Shown here: one piece after another, positions 1 to 8,689 of the stretch
Layout of the letters: each line of letters opens with the position of its first letter
Position numbering within the stretch: position 1 is the first letter of the stretch
Origin: Corynebacterium sp. HMSC27B11
GTDB taxonomy: Bacteria > Actinomycetota > Actinomycetes > Mycobacteriales > Mycobacteriaceae
Direction: 5' to 3'
Assembly: GCF_001815985.1 (NCBI RefSeq)
Contig: NZ_KV823552.1
Location: 79,971-143,970 of the forward strand
DNA length: 64,000 nucleotides
Translations under genes and position numbers: made by a program
Notes under the pieces: model-generated
Database searches by the model: none
Told to the model about the DNA's origin: nothing
The model's input: the letters and a program-made list of their open reading frames with translations, nothing else

Positions 1-2
1 GC

Positions 3-1112
3 GACGAGCTGAAGAAGGTCATGCGGGCAGGCGAGCCGGTCGAGGCCGGCACCCTCGTGGCCACCACCTCCGGGTCCACGGGCACCCCGAAGGGCGCGCT
101 GCTCTCCGCCGCGAACCTGCGCTCCTCCGCCCGCGCCACCGAGCAGGTGCTGCGCAAGAAGTTGAAGGTGGAGCCGGGCCCGTGGCTGCTGGCCCTGCCG
201 GCCCACCACATCGCGGGTCTGCAGGTGATTCTGCGTGGCATGATGGCCGGTTTCACCCCGGTCGCGACCACCGCGTTGATCGAGGGCACGGGCTTTAGCG
301 TGTCCGGTTTCGCAGCCGATGCCGCCGCGCTGAAGAAGCGCTTCCCGCACGAGGACCTGCACACCTCCCTGGTCCCGCCGCAGGTTCACTCCCTGCTGGA
401 GTCCGAGGAAGGCATCGAGGCGCTGAAGCTCTTCGGCGCGGTCCTCATCGGTGGTGCGGCGCTGGGCGATAAGGCCCGCCAGCAGCTGGACGAGGCGGGT
501 GTGAACTACGTCCTCACCTACGGTTCCAGCGAGACCAGCGGGGGGATGGTCTACGACGGCCAGGCGCTGCCGGGCGCGACCGTGCGCATCGAGGACGCGG
601 ACGCCAACGGCGCCGGCCGCATCGTCCTGGAAGGCCCGATGGTCGCCCGCGGTTACCGCAATAAGGACGAGGACTGCTTCCCCGAGCTCGGGGTGTACCG
701 CACCAGCGACATCGGCGCCCTGGACGGGGACACGCTGCGGGTGCTGGGCCGCGCCGACGGCGCGATCAACACCGGTGGCGTGAAGGTGCTTCCCGAGCAG
801 TCGGAGAACGCCACCCGCTCCCACGCGGTCGTGGACGGCGAGGCGGTCTCCGAGGTCTGTGTTTCTGGTGTTTCCGACGAGCACTGGGGCGAGGCCGTGG
901 TCGCCGTGCTGCGCACCGCTGGTGCTGAAGCTTCCGGCGAGCCGGTGGAGGTCACCGACGCCGTGCGCTCCTCCATGCGGGAGGCCGGTTGCGCGGATTA
1001 CCTCATCCCGCGCCGCGCCTTCGCCGTCGCGGAGCTGCCGAAGACCGGCCCGGGCAAGCTGGATCGCATCGCGATCGCGGAGCTCGCCCGCCAGGCCGTC
1101 GCCGCGAACTAG
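3..1112 (+). CDS. menE: o-succinylbenzoate--CoA ligase MenE (5' end outside window)
   Basis: Adenylate-forming enzyme that activates o-succinylbenzoate to its CoA thioester in cytoplasmic menaquinone synthesis. The reading frame is open from base 3, upstream of the first ATG at 21, so the N-terminus lies outside the window. Visible family motifs are the ATP-binding loop TSGSTGTPKG just after the start of the window, YGSSETSG in the middle, GVYRTSDIG, GRADGAINTGGVKV, and a C-terminal PKTGPGKLDR whose lysine is the expected catalytic one. menA lies 10 kb away, which supports the menaquinone assignment over other acyl-CoA ligases. Its TAG stop overlaps the TAG stop of the convergent flavoprotein gene within a palindromic CTAG at 1109-1112, so no separate terminator fits between them. 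Confidence 0.9.
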   Translation, partial: DELKKVMRAGEPVEAGTLVATTSGSTGTPKGALLSAANLRSSARATEQVLRKKLKVEPGPWLLALPAHHIAGLQVILRGMMAGFTPVATTALIEGTGFSVSGFAADAAALKKRFPHEDLHTSLVPPQVHSLLESEEGIEALKLFGAVLIGGAALGDKARQQLDEAGVNYVLTYGSSETSGGMVYDGQALPGATVRIEDADANGAGRIVLEGPMVARGYRNKDEDCFPELGVYRTSDIGALDGDTLRVLGRADGAINTGGVKVLPEQSENATRSHAVVDGEAVSEVCVSGVSDEHWGEAVVAVLRTAGAEASGEPVEVTDAVRSSMREAGCADYLIPRRAFAVAELPKTGPGKLDRIAIAELARQAVAAN

Positions 1113-3265
1113 AGGTTCTCCGTCACCACCCGCAGCGCGGAGACGGCCGCACCGTCCGTCTCCTGCAGCATCAGCGGGTCGGTGCGTGGCATGGGGGAAA
1201 TCGTCATATCCGCGCGCATGTCCTGCAGCGGGATGCCAACCATGTGCACCCGCGGATCAACCTGCCCGTCCTCGTGGATCAAGCGGCTTGTTGCCAGCTC
1301 GACCTCCGGGGCACGGGAGGTAGAGCCATCACCTCGCAGCCAGGTGCGCATGCGGCCGGCATCCTTGAGTTGCTGGCTCAGCGGATCGGCGGTGCTGCGC
1401 ACGTCCGGCTTGTGCAGCCACGCATCCACCAGGGTGCGGGACTCCACTGGCTCCTCCCGGGTCACCGGGGAGGTCATGACGAACGCGGGTGTTTCGGGGT
1501 CGATCACCATCGTCGGGTGCGCGCCCAGGAAGCGAACGTAACCGGCGTCCACCAGGCACAGCAGCTCGGCGGTGCGGAAGGCCGGCGGCCCGGAGCCCAC
1601 CATCTGGCCCACACGCTTGAGCTCCGCATAGGCACCCCGGCGGGACTCGGTGGTGAACCGGCTGGGCTCGTCCACGACGGCGGCGGGCTTGCGGGCCGCA
1701 CCGATGGCCTGCAGGCCCATCTTCACCGCCGAATCGCGAGCGGACTGTGCCTCGGCGAGGTCCGCGGCCAAGCCATCGGCAATGCGCGCGGTGAGCTCGT
1801 CGATGCTCTGGCCCGCCTCCCCGGCCTGCTCCGCGAAACGCGCAACGGGATCGGCGTGATACGGCAGGTCAAAGCGGTTTTCCTTGAGCACCAGACCGTC
1901 CAGGCGGGCGTCCTCGTGCAGCCGCCACGGGTCGGTGTCCGGGTCGTCGATGAGCTCGCCGACCTTCTTTAGGACGTCAGGCTCGGCTGCCAGCAGGACC
2001 CGGTAGTAGGCCTCTTGTGCGTCCCGCAGGATCGCCGGCCACAGGGTCTCGCCGAAGTCCAGGCTGTTCGCCGGGATCTGTGCGAGATCCAGCTCCGCAA
2101 CAGCAGCCTTGAAGCGGGGCAGCCAGGCCGCGGGGGGCAGCGAGCCGAAGACCGGCTTCGGCTGGTACGGGTAGCCGTGGTGGGAGGTCACCACGAGCTT
2201 CGGCTCCCGGCCGGAGGGCTCATAGCGCAGCCCCGAGCGGGCCTCGGCGTCCGGGATAAAGCGCCCACCGCGGTCGATGGTGAGCATGGCCATGAGGTCG
2301 AAGAAGCCCATGCCCAGGCCGCGGACCAGCACCTCCTCCTGGGATTCTTCCCAGGAGGGGATCTGGCTGATCTGCTGGTCGGCGGGATTGCCGGGGCGAA
2401 CCCAGGTGAGGGCTGGGTGCATATCCACGGCGGATGCGGTGAAGCTCTCCATCGCATCGGGGGTGGTGTCGGCCCAGCCGATGGCCAGCACGGTGGCGTC
2501 CGCGAGGATCGTGGTGCCGTTGTCCAGAGTGATGCGGTCGCGGGCTGATTGGCCTTCGGCGTCGCCGTTCCCGGCGCCTGCCCCGGTTGCGGAGCCCGCC
2601 GGCACCTCCTCGATCTCGGTGGCGCGGGCGAGGTGCTGATGCACTGAAATCCCCTCCGGGAGCAAGCCCAGCACCACGCTGAACACCCAGCGCAGGTACT
2701 CGCCGTAGAGCGCACGGCTGGGGTGCGATTCGGGCCGGGTATCGGCGATCTCCGCGGCGTATTCCGCCAGGGACCACCCCGTACCCACGGTGGGGGCGGA
2801 TTCTCCGGTCCCTGCCGTCCCGTCCGACAGGCGCTCCGCAGCCTGGGCTCCATCGTTATTCGAGGTCAGCGAGGCGTGTTCGCCCCCGACGCTCAGTGGG
2901 AGGCGAGTGAACAGATCTGTCTTTTTTCCGCGCGGATCCCGCTCTGGGCCCAGCTCTTCGCCGCGAATGAGCATGATCCACTCGTGCATGGTCGGCCCCT
3001 CCAGCACGGGCGCGGTGACGGTAGCTCCGGGCTCGGTGAAGAGGGTGACCGCATCGGCCAGAGTGTTCATGCACAGGGTCTTGGTCTGGTCGGTGCGCCA
3101 GACTTTCCCCTCCCCCGGCCGCACCTCGTCAACCACATGAATGTCCAGGTGAGTGGTGGTTTTACTCGGATCGAGCTGGCGGTATTCGGCGGCGAGGCGC
3201 TCCAGGATGGAAATACCTCGCGGGCCACCTCCGATGATCGCGATGGTGGGCGTTGAATCGGTCAT
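1109..3265 (-). CDS. FAD/NAD(P)-binding protein, paralogue A
   Basis: About 718 residues. The N-terminus (TIAIIGGGPRGIS) is a Rossmann dinucleotide-binding loop of the kind in the FAD-NAD(P)-binding family that includes E. coli YdhS; substrate and reaction are unknown. It aligns end to end with the protein encoded at 8686-10677. The best-conserved block is RDAQEAYYRVLLAAEPDVLK. Compared with that paralogue it carries two extra low-complexity stretches, one of about 40 residues after the first fifth and a Gly/Ala-rich one after GISVHQHL. The ATG at 3265 is chosen because it puts seven residues before the IAII strand, exactly as in the paralogue; in-frame starts at 3283, 3292 and GTG 3331 have no better ribosome site. 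Divergent from the transporter genes. Confidence 0.8.
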   Translation of the reverse strand: MTDSTPTIAIIGGGPRGISILERLAAEYRQLDPSKTTTHLDIHVVDEVRPGEGKVWRTDQTKTLCMNTLADAVTLFTEPGATVTAPVLEGPTMHEWIMLIRGEELGPERDPRGKKTDLFTRLPLSVGGEHASLTSNNDGAQAAERLSDGTAGTGESAPTVGTGWSLAEYAAEIADTRPESHPSRALYGEYLRWVFSVVLGLLPEGISVHQHLARATEIEEVPAGSATGAGAGNGDAEGQSARDRITLDNGTTILADATVLAIGWADTTPDAMESFTASAVDMHPALTWVRPGNPADQQISQIPSWEESQEEVLVRGLGMGFFDLMAMLTIDRGGRFIPDAEARSGLRYEPSGREPKLVVTSHHGYPYQPKPVFGSLPPAAWLPRFKAAVAELDLAQIPANSLDFGETLWPAILRDAQEAYYRVLLAAEPDVLKKVGELIDDPDTDPWRLHEDARLDGLVLKENRFDLPYHADPVARFAEQAGEAGQSIDELTARIADGLAADLAEAQSARDSAVKMGLQAIGAARKPAAVVDEPSRFTTESRRGAYAELKRVGQMVGSGPPAFRTAELLCLVDAGYVRFLGAHPTMVIDPETPAFVMTSPVTREEPVESRTLVDAWLHKPDVRSTADPLSQQLKDAGRMRTWLRGDGSTSRAPEVELATSRLIHEDGQVDPRVHMVGIPLQDMRADMTISPMPRTDPLMLQETDGAAVSALRVVTENL
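2911..2920. promoter_or_regulatory. Internal copy of the ACAGATCTGT palindrome
   Basis: The palindrome ACAGATCTGT, inside the 15-mer TGAACAGATCTGTCT (2908-2922), repeats in inverted orientation the site in the divergent promoter region about 430 bp away. Here it lies in the coding region of paralogue A, encoding KTDLF. Paralogue B has AALF at the equivalent place, so the bases are not forced by the protein family. It could be a secondary operator or chance. Confidence 0.3.
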
Positions 3266-3340
3266 GGTCCTTGGGCTGGTCATGTAGGCCATCTTATCGT
3301 GCAGGTTTTTCCGTGGTACCCTTGCCCTCACCCCTTATAG

Positions 3341-3350
3341 ACAGATCTGT
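3341..3350. promoter_or_regulatory. Candidate operator in the divergent flavoprotein/transporter promoter region
   Basis: A perfect 10-bp palindrome ACAGATCTGT lies in the 113-bp divergent intergenic region, 28 bp before the ATG of the binding-protein gene and just after a TATAGA -10-like hexamer (3336-3341). Read as TAGAC-N6-GTTCA it partly matches TAGAC-N6-GTCTA, the site I recall for the corynebacterial sulphur regulator McbR: the left half is identical and the right half matches three of five bases. An extended 15-bp copy occurs at 2908-2922. Confidence 0.4.
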
Positions 3351-3378
3351 TCATTTTTATCCATAGGAGGGAATACTT

Positions 3379-5073
3379 ATGTCCCCCGGCTTGCCCCGCA
3401 CCGAGGGCACGTCCAGGCGCCGTACCCGGCGCCCCATCAGATCGGTGATCACCCTGCTCACCGCCGTCGTCCTCGGTCTCGGCGGACTCACCGCCTGCAG
3501 CAGCGCCGGTGGTTCCGAGGACAACCCCGCCGAGCTGACCTACCTCGACTCCCTCCCCTTCAATAACCTCTACCCGCCGACCGCGGGCTTCTACCCCAAC
3601 GGCGGGGTCGTCAACAACATCACCGACCGGCTGCTGTGGCAGGACCCGGACACCCTCGAGCTCCACCCGTGGATCGCCACCGACCTGCCGGAGGTCAACG
3701 AGGACGCCACCGAGTTCACCTTCCGCCTGCGCGACGGGGTCACCTACTCCGACGGCACCCCGCTGGACGCGGAGAACGTCGTCAAGAACTTCGACCTCTT
3801 CGGCCTCGGGAACACGGAGAACAAGCTCACCGCCTCCGAACAGATCAGCTCCTACGAGCGCGGCGAGGTTATCGACGATTCCACCGTCCGCTTCCACTTC
3901 AGCGAGCCCGAGCCCGGCTTCCCCCAGGCTGCCAGCTCCATCAACGCCGGGCTGCTGGCCAACGCCTCCCTGGACATGACAGACGAGGGTTTCGCCCCTG
4001 GTTCTGCCCGCAAGGTCATTGGCTCCGGCCCCTTCGTCATCACCGGCGAGAAGCGGAACCGCGAACTGACCTTGAGCGCCCGGGAGGACTACGACTGGGC
4101 GCCACCGGTCTTCGCCGAGCGCGGCCTGAACACCGGGCGTCCGGAGCTGGACACCGTGCGCGTCGTCGTCGCCAAGGAGGACAGCGTCCGCGTCGGTGGA
4201 CTCAAGGCCGGGCAGGCGGACATCGCCCGCCAAATCGAGGCCCCGGAGGAAAAGCACCTCGCCAAGGCCGGAATCAACATCCACGCAGCACCGACCAACG
4301 GCGTGAACAACGGCCTGGCCTTCCGCTTCCGCCACCCGCTGCTGCAGGACATCCGGGTGCGCCAGGCGATCATCGCCGGCGTGGATCGCGAGAAGATCCT
4401 GCGCACCCTGTTCTCCGACTCCTACCCGCTGGCCACCTCCACCCTCGCCCACACCGCGCAGGGCTACGAGGAGCAGAAGGGTGCCTACGAGTTCAACCCG
4501 GATAAGGCCCGCGCGCTCCTCGACGAGGCCGGCTGGACCGTCGGGCACGACGGTATCCGCACCAAGGACGGCAAGCGCCTGCGCCTCGTCGTCAACGACG
4601 CCCCACAGCAACCCCGCACCCGGGAGGTCGTCACGATGCTGCAGCAACAACTGCGCGCCGTCGGCATCGACGCGCAGCTGCACCCCGGCGACGTCGCCGC
4701 CCAAAAGGCAGCCCAGACGGACGAGAATCAGGTGCAGCTCAACCTCACGATGGTGGGCCGCGCCGACTACGACGTCATTAAAAGCCAGTACTACTCCGAG
4801 AACCGCAACGCGCTGCTGAACATGCACCCCGACGAATCCATCGGCGATGAGAAACTCCAGCAGCTCCTGCTCGACGTCGCGCAGTCCCCCACCGAGGAGG
4901 CTCGCGCGCGAGCCTCCAAGGCAGTGCAGAAGCACCTGACCGATAACGCCTACGTCCTGCCCTTCTTCGAGGAACCGCAGGTCTTCGGCGTGCACCCACA
5001 CGTCCACGGCTTCCGCGCCGAGAGCATCGGCCGACCCTGGTTCTACCTGACCCGAAAGGAGGCCCAGCCATGA
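3379..5073 (+). CDS. ABC transporter substrate-binding lipoprotein, oligopeptide/nickel class
   Basis: A 564-residue extracytoplasmic binding protein of the SBP_bac_5 family (DppA/OppA/NikA-like). The N-terminus has an Arg-rich stretch, a hydrophobic segment (about 20-37) and a lipobox LTAC with the lipid-acceptor Cys40, so it should be anchored outside the membrane. Family-typical stretches include FRLRDGVTYSDGTPLDAENV and LAFRFRHPLLQDIRVRQAI. A strong ribosome site AGGAGG (3365-3370) precedes the ATG by 8 bases. It is the first gene of a four-gene importer operon; its last codon overlaps the next start (ATGA). The ligand is unknown: peptides, nickel or metallophore complexes are the usual choices for this family, and the flanking flavoproteins suggest something redox-modified (inference). 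Confidence 0.9.
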   Translation: MSPGLPRTEGTSRRRTRRPIRSVITLLTAVVLGLGGLTACSSAGGSEDNPAELTYLDSLPFNNLYPPTAGFYPNGGVVNNITDRLLWQDPDTLELHPWIATDLPEVNEDATEFTFRLRDGVTYSDGTPLDAENVVKNFDLFGLGNTENKLTASEQISSYERGEVIDDSTVRFHFSEPEPGFPQAASSINAGLLANASLDMTDEGFAPGSARKVIGSGPFVITGEKRNRELTLSAREDYDWAPPVFAERGLNTGRPELDTVRVVVAKEDSVRVGGLKAGQADIARQIEAPEEKHLAKAGINIHAAPTNGVNNGLAFRFRHPLLQDIRVRQAIIAGVDREKILRTLFSDSYPLATSTLAHTAQGYEEQKGAYEFNPDKARALLDEAGWTVGHDGIRTKDGKRLRLVVNDAPQQPRTREVVTMLQQQLRAVGIDAQLHPGDVAAQKAAQTDENQVQLNLTMVGRADYDVIKSQYYSENRNALLNMHPDESIGDEKLQQLLLDVAQSPTEEARARASKAVQKHLTDNAYVLPFFEEPQVFGVHPHVHGFRAESIGRPWFYLTRKEAQP

Positions 5074-6047
5074 CCGGCCGCCAGATCCTCGCCCGCATCG
5101 GCCAGGCGATCCTCGTGTTGTGGGCCACCTTCACCCTCGCATTCATCCTGCTCACCGCACTGCCCGGGGATGCGGTGGCCACCCGCTACGCCGACCCCGA
5201 GCTTGGGCTCTCCCCGGCGCAGATCCAGCAGATGCGCGACGTGTACGGCGCCGACGAGCCCACCCTCGTGCGCTACATCAGCTCTCTCACCGGCGCGCTG
5301 CGCGGGGACTTCGGAAACTCCCTGATGAACGGCGAGTCCGTGACCAGCGCTTTGGGCGCTGCTCTGCCAAACACGCTCGCCCTGGCGCTCGTGGCTTTTC
5401 TGCTCGCCAGCGTGATCGCTCTGGCCCTGGCCACGCTCGCCGCCCCAGGCCGCAACAACCGGTTCAGCCGCTGGCTGGCCAATACTCTGGCGAGCGTCCC
5501 CTCCCTGCTGATCGCACTGCCCCCGTTCTGGCTGGGCATCATCCTGATCCAGGTGTTCAGCTTCACGCTGGGGTGGATCCCCGTCATCGACGCCTCCCCG
5601 ACCCAGTCGATCATCCTGCCCGCCATCGCCATCGCCCTGCCGCTGTCCGCGCCGATGGCCCAGGTGTTGCTCCGCGGGATTCAGGACGCCTCGGCCCAGC
5701 CCTTCGTCACCGTGGTGCGGGCCCGTGGGGCCAGCCACCACTGGGTGCTGTGGCGCAACGTCCTGCGCAACGCGATGCTTCCCGCACTGACCATCGCCGG
5801 GCTGACCTTCGGTGAGCTCATCGGCGGCGCTGTGGTCACCGAGGCCGTGTTCAGCCGCGCTGGCATCGGCGCGATGACCGTGGACGCCGTATCTAACCGC
5901 GATACCCCGGTGCTCATGGCCGTCGTCGTCATCAGCGCCGCGGTCTACGTGCTGGTCAACCTGGCCGTCGATCTGCTGTACCCGGTGCTCGACCCCCGGC
6001 TGCGCAGCCGGGGCGCACAACCCGCCACCACGAATGGGAGGGGCTAA
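5070..6047 (+). CDS. ABC transporter permease, DppB/OppB class
   Basis: A 325-residue inner-membrane permease with a first hydrophobic helix near residues 10-30 and several more after residue 95. The cytoplasmic coupling loop (EAA-like) is FVTVVRARGASHHWVLWRN, where the permease contacts its ATPase. The long periplasmic segment after helix 1 (LGLSPAQIQQMRDVYGADEP) is typical of DppB-type subunits. It overlaps the binding-protein gene by four bases (ATGA at 5070), with GAGG in the end of that gene as a likely ribosome site. It should pair with the permease that follows to form the transmembrane channel. Confidence 0.9.
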   Translation: MTGRQILARIGQAILVLWATFTLAFILLTALPGDAVATRYADPELGLSPAQIQQMRDVYGADEPTLVRYISSLTGALRGDFGNSLMNGESVTSALGAALPNTLALALVAFLLASVIALALATLAAPGRNNRFSRWLANTLASVPSLLIALPPFWLGIILIQVFSFTLGWIPVIDASPTQSIILPAIAIALPLSAPMAQVLLRGIQDASAQPFVTVVRARGASHHWVLWRNVLRNAMLPALTIAGLTFGELIGGAVVTEAVFSRAGIGAMTVDAVSNRDTPVLMAVVVISAAVYVLVNLAVDLLYPVLDPRLRSRGAQPATTNGRG

Positions 6048-6050
6048 ACC

Positions 6051-6956
6051 ATGACCACCACACTGACCTCTCGGCCCTCGCTGCGCTCCCGGCTAACCGG
6101 TCGCAACCTTCCCCGCCCGCGGAAAGCGGGCTGGGGCGCGGTCGTCTCCGGGCTCATCGTTGTCATCGCACTGGCCTGGGCACTCGTGCCGGGGCTGTTC
6201 GCCTCGGGCGACCCCGTGAACTCCGGTAGCACCGCCCCGCTGCTGCCGCCGAGCACCGAGCACTGGTTCGGCACCGACGCCGTCGGCCGCGACCTCTACA
6301 CCCGCGTGGTGTGGGGCACCCGGCAGTCCCTGCTCGGGGCGCTCATCGCGGTTCTGCTCGGCATGATCATCGGCACCCTGCTGGGTGTCATCGCCGGGTC
6401 CTCCCGCGCCCGGCGCGGCTCCAGCACAGGTGGTAAGGGCAGCTGGGTGGACACGCTGATCATGCGCATCGTGGACGTCCTGCTCGCCATCCCGGCCCTG
6501 CTGCTCAGCCTCTCGGTGATCATCGTGCTGGGTTACGGCTCGATCAACGCGGCCATCGCCGTGGGTATCACCAACGTCGCGATGTTCGCCCGGCTCGCCC
6601 GCTCCGAGGTGCTGGGCGTGGCGTCCTCCGATTATGTCGAGGCCGCCTACGCCTCCGGCGGCACCCGTGCCTCCGTGCTGTGGCGGCACGTCCTGCCGAA
6701 CTCGCTGACCCCGGTGCTCGCGCTGGCGGCCCTCCAGTTCGGCAGCGCCATCCTGCAGCTGTCCACCCTGAGCTTCCTGGGCTACGGTGCTCCGCCACCG
6801 ACGCCCGAGTGGGGCCTGATCATCGCCGAGGGCCGGGACTTCATCGCCACGTCCTGGTGGCTGACCGTCCTACCGGGCCTAGCCATCGTCCTCGTCGTCC
6901 TGGCGACCAACCACCTCAGCACCGTCCTCCGCGACCGGGAAGGAGCCCGCTCATGA
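6051..6956 (+). CDS. ABC transporter permease, DppC/OppC class
   Basis: A 301-residue second permease. It has the OppC-type N-terminal region: a cytoplasmic Arg-rich start, one helix (about 28-48), then a periplasmic stretch with HWFGTDAVGRDLYTRVVWG, the usual signature of this subunit. The coupling loop YVEAAYASGGTRASVLWRHV is near residues 190-210. GGGAGGGG sits just before the start, which follows the upstream stop by three bases. It overlaps the ATPase gene by four bases, so the operon is translationally coupled throughout. Confidence 0.9.
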   Translation: MTTTLTSRPSLRSRLTGRNLPRPRKAGWGAVVSGLIVVIALAWALVPGLFASGDPVNSGSTAPLLPPSTEHWFGTDAVGRDLYTRVVWGTRQSLLGALIAVLLGMIIGTLLGVIAGSSRARRGSSTGGKGSWVDTLIMRIVDVLLAIPALLLSLSVIIVLGYGSINAAIAVGITNVAMFARLARSEVLGVASSDYVEAAYASGGTRASVLWRHVLPNSLTPVLALAALQFGSAILQLSTLSFLGYGAPPPTPEWGLIIAEGRDFIATSWWLTVLPGLAIVLVVLATNHLSTVLRDREGARS

Positions 6957-8689
6957 CCACCCCATTGCTGAAGGTCACCGACCTCGCGGTCACGTACAAT
7001 TCCGCCCACGGCCCCGTGCACGCGGTGACGGATGTGTCCTTCTCCGTCGCCCCCGGTCGGGTCACCGCCATCGTGGGAGAATCCGGTTCCGGAAAATCCA
7101 CCTCCGCCATGGCGACGATGGGGCTGCTGCCTGCCAACGCGTCGGCGTCCGGAAAAATCGAGCTCAATGGGCAGGACCTGAACCGCATCACGCAGCAGCA
7201 GTGGCGCGGCGTCCGCGGCCTGAAGATCGGGCTCATCCCGCAGGACCCCGGAACCTCGCTGAACCCCGTGAAGACCATCGGCGACTCGGTGGGCGAGGTG
7301 CTGCGCATTCACCGCCAGGTGCTGGGCAATCCCAGCACACAGGAGCGCCGGGCAACCGTCATCGAGCTCCTGGAGGCCGTGGGCATCGACAACCCCGAGC
7401 TGCGCTATGACCAGTATCCGCACGAGCTCTCCGGCGGTATGCGGCAGCGTGCCCTCATCGCCGCCGCGCTGGCCACCGAACCGGACCTCATCATCGCCGA
7501 CGAGCCCACCAGTGCGTTGGACGTAACGGTGCAGCAGACAATCCTGGACCTCATCGACCAACTGCGGGAAGACCGCGGCATCGGCGTGCTGCTCATCACG
7601 CACGACCTCGCCGTGGCCAGCGACCGGGCCGACGAGCTGGTGGTCATGCAATCCGGCCAGGTCAAGGAGGCCGGGCTCACCGGCCGCATCCTCGGCGATC
7701 CGCGGCACCCCTACACCCGACGGCTGCTCGATGATGCGCCTGGCCTCACCAACCCGGTGCGCCAACCGGAGCGCGCCCGGAAGCATAAGGCAGCCAGTGC
7801 CCCGGCGGCCGACGCTCCTGGCGGCGAGGTGAACCCCGAAGAGAAGACCCCCGCTACCCCGGCGGCACGCGACTCCGAGGAGTCCACTCCCCCGCTGCTG
7901 CGCGTCAGCTCGATGAGCAAACAGTTCCAGCCCGCGCGCGGCCAAGAAGCATTCACCGCAGTCGACGGCGTGAGCTTCTCCGTCGCCCGCGGCACCACGC
8001 ACGCGATCGTCGGGCAATCGGGTTCCGGCAAATCCACCCTCGCCCGCATGATCTGCGCCTTCGAGGAGCCCAGCACGGGCGCCGCCTACCTCGAGGGCGC
8101 TGCCATCAACGAGCTCGCGGACAAGGACCCGCGCCAACTGCGCCGTCGGCTGCAGATGGTCTACCAAAACCCCTATGGCTCGCTGGACCCGCGCCAGTCC
8201 ATCGGTTCGGCGATCGCCGAGCCACTGCGAAACCTCAGCTCGCTGACGCGGACACAGATCCGCGCAAAGGTCACCGAGGTCTTGGATCAGGTCAGCCTCC
8301 CCGAGGCACTGGCCAACCGGCGTGCCGGGGAGCTCTCCGGCGGGCAACGCCAGCGCGTGGCCATCGCCCGCGCACTGGTCCTGGAGCCGGAGCTGTTGGT
8401 TCTCGACGAGGCCGTATCCGCGCTGGACGTCACCGTCCAGGCCCGCATCCTGGAGCTGCTCAACGAGCTGCAGGAGGAGCTGGGCCTGACCTACCTGTTC
8501 ATCTCCCACGACCTCGCCGTCGTCCGGGAGATCAGCGACACGGTCAGCGTGATGAGCAAGGGCCGCCAGGTGGAGCTGGGCTTCACCGAGGAGATCTTCA
8601 ACGATCCGCAGCACGATTTCACCCGTCAGCTGCTGCGGGCCATCCCGGGCCAGCGTTACCGCGAAGGCGTGTTCAACCTGGGGCTTTAG
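6953..8689 (+). CDS. ABC transporter ATP-binding protein, two fused ATPase domains (DppD-DppF type)
   Basis: A 578-residue protein with two complete nucleotide-binding domains, replacing the separate D and F subunits of classical oligopeptide importers. Domain 1 (about 5-260): Walker A GESGSGKST (42-50), signature LSGGMRQR, Walker B LIIADEPTSALD, switch His in LLITHDLA. A Pro/Ala-rich linker follows (about 270-310). Domain 2 (about 315-578): Walker A GQSGSGKST (near 352), signature LSGGQRQR, Walker B LLVLDEAVSALD, switch LFISHDLA. Both sites look competent. The true start is the ATG at 6953, overlapping the permease stop; an in-frame extension upstream runs through the permease gene. Its end overlaps the stop of paralogue B by four bases in convergent orientation. 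Confidence 0.92.
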   Translation: MTTPLLKVTDLAVTYNSAHGPVHAVTDVSFSVAPGRVTAIVGESGSGKSTSAMATMGLLPANASASGKIELNGQDLNRITQQQWRGVRGLKIGLIPQDPGTSLNPVKTIGDSVGEVLRIHRQVLGNPSTQERRATVIELLEAVGIDNPELRYDQYPHELSGGMRQRALIAAALATEPDLIIADEPTSALDVTVQQTILDLIDQLREDRGIGVLLITHDLAVASDRADELVVMQSGQVKEAGLTGRILGDPRHPYTRRLLDDAPGLTNPVRQPERARKHKAASAPAADAPGGEVNPEEKTPATPAARDSEESTPPLLRVSSMSKQFQPARGQEAFTAVDGVSFSVARGTTHAIVGQSGSGKSTLARMICAFEEPSTGAAYLEGAAINELADKDPRQLRRRLQMVYQNPYGSLDPRQSIGSAIAEPLRNLSSLTRTQIRAKVTEVLDQVSLPEALANRRAGELSGGQRQRVAIARALVLEPELLVLDEAVSALDVTVQARILELLNELQEELGLTYLFISHDLAVVREISDTVSVMSKGRQVELGFTEEIFNDPQHDFTRQLLRAIPGQRYREGVFNLGL

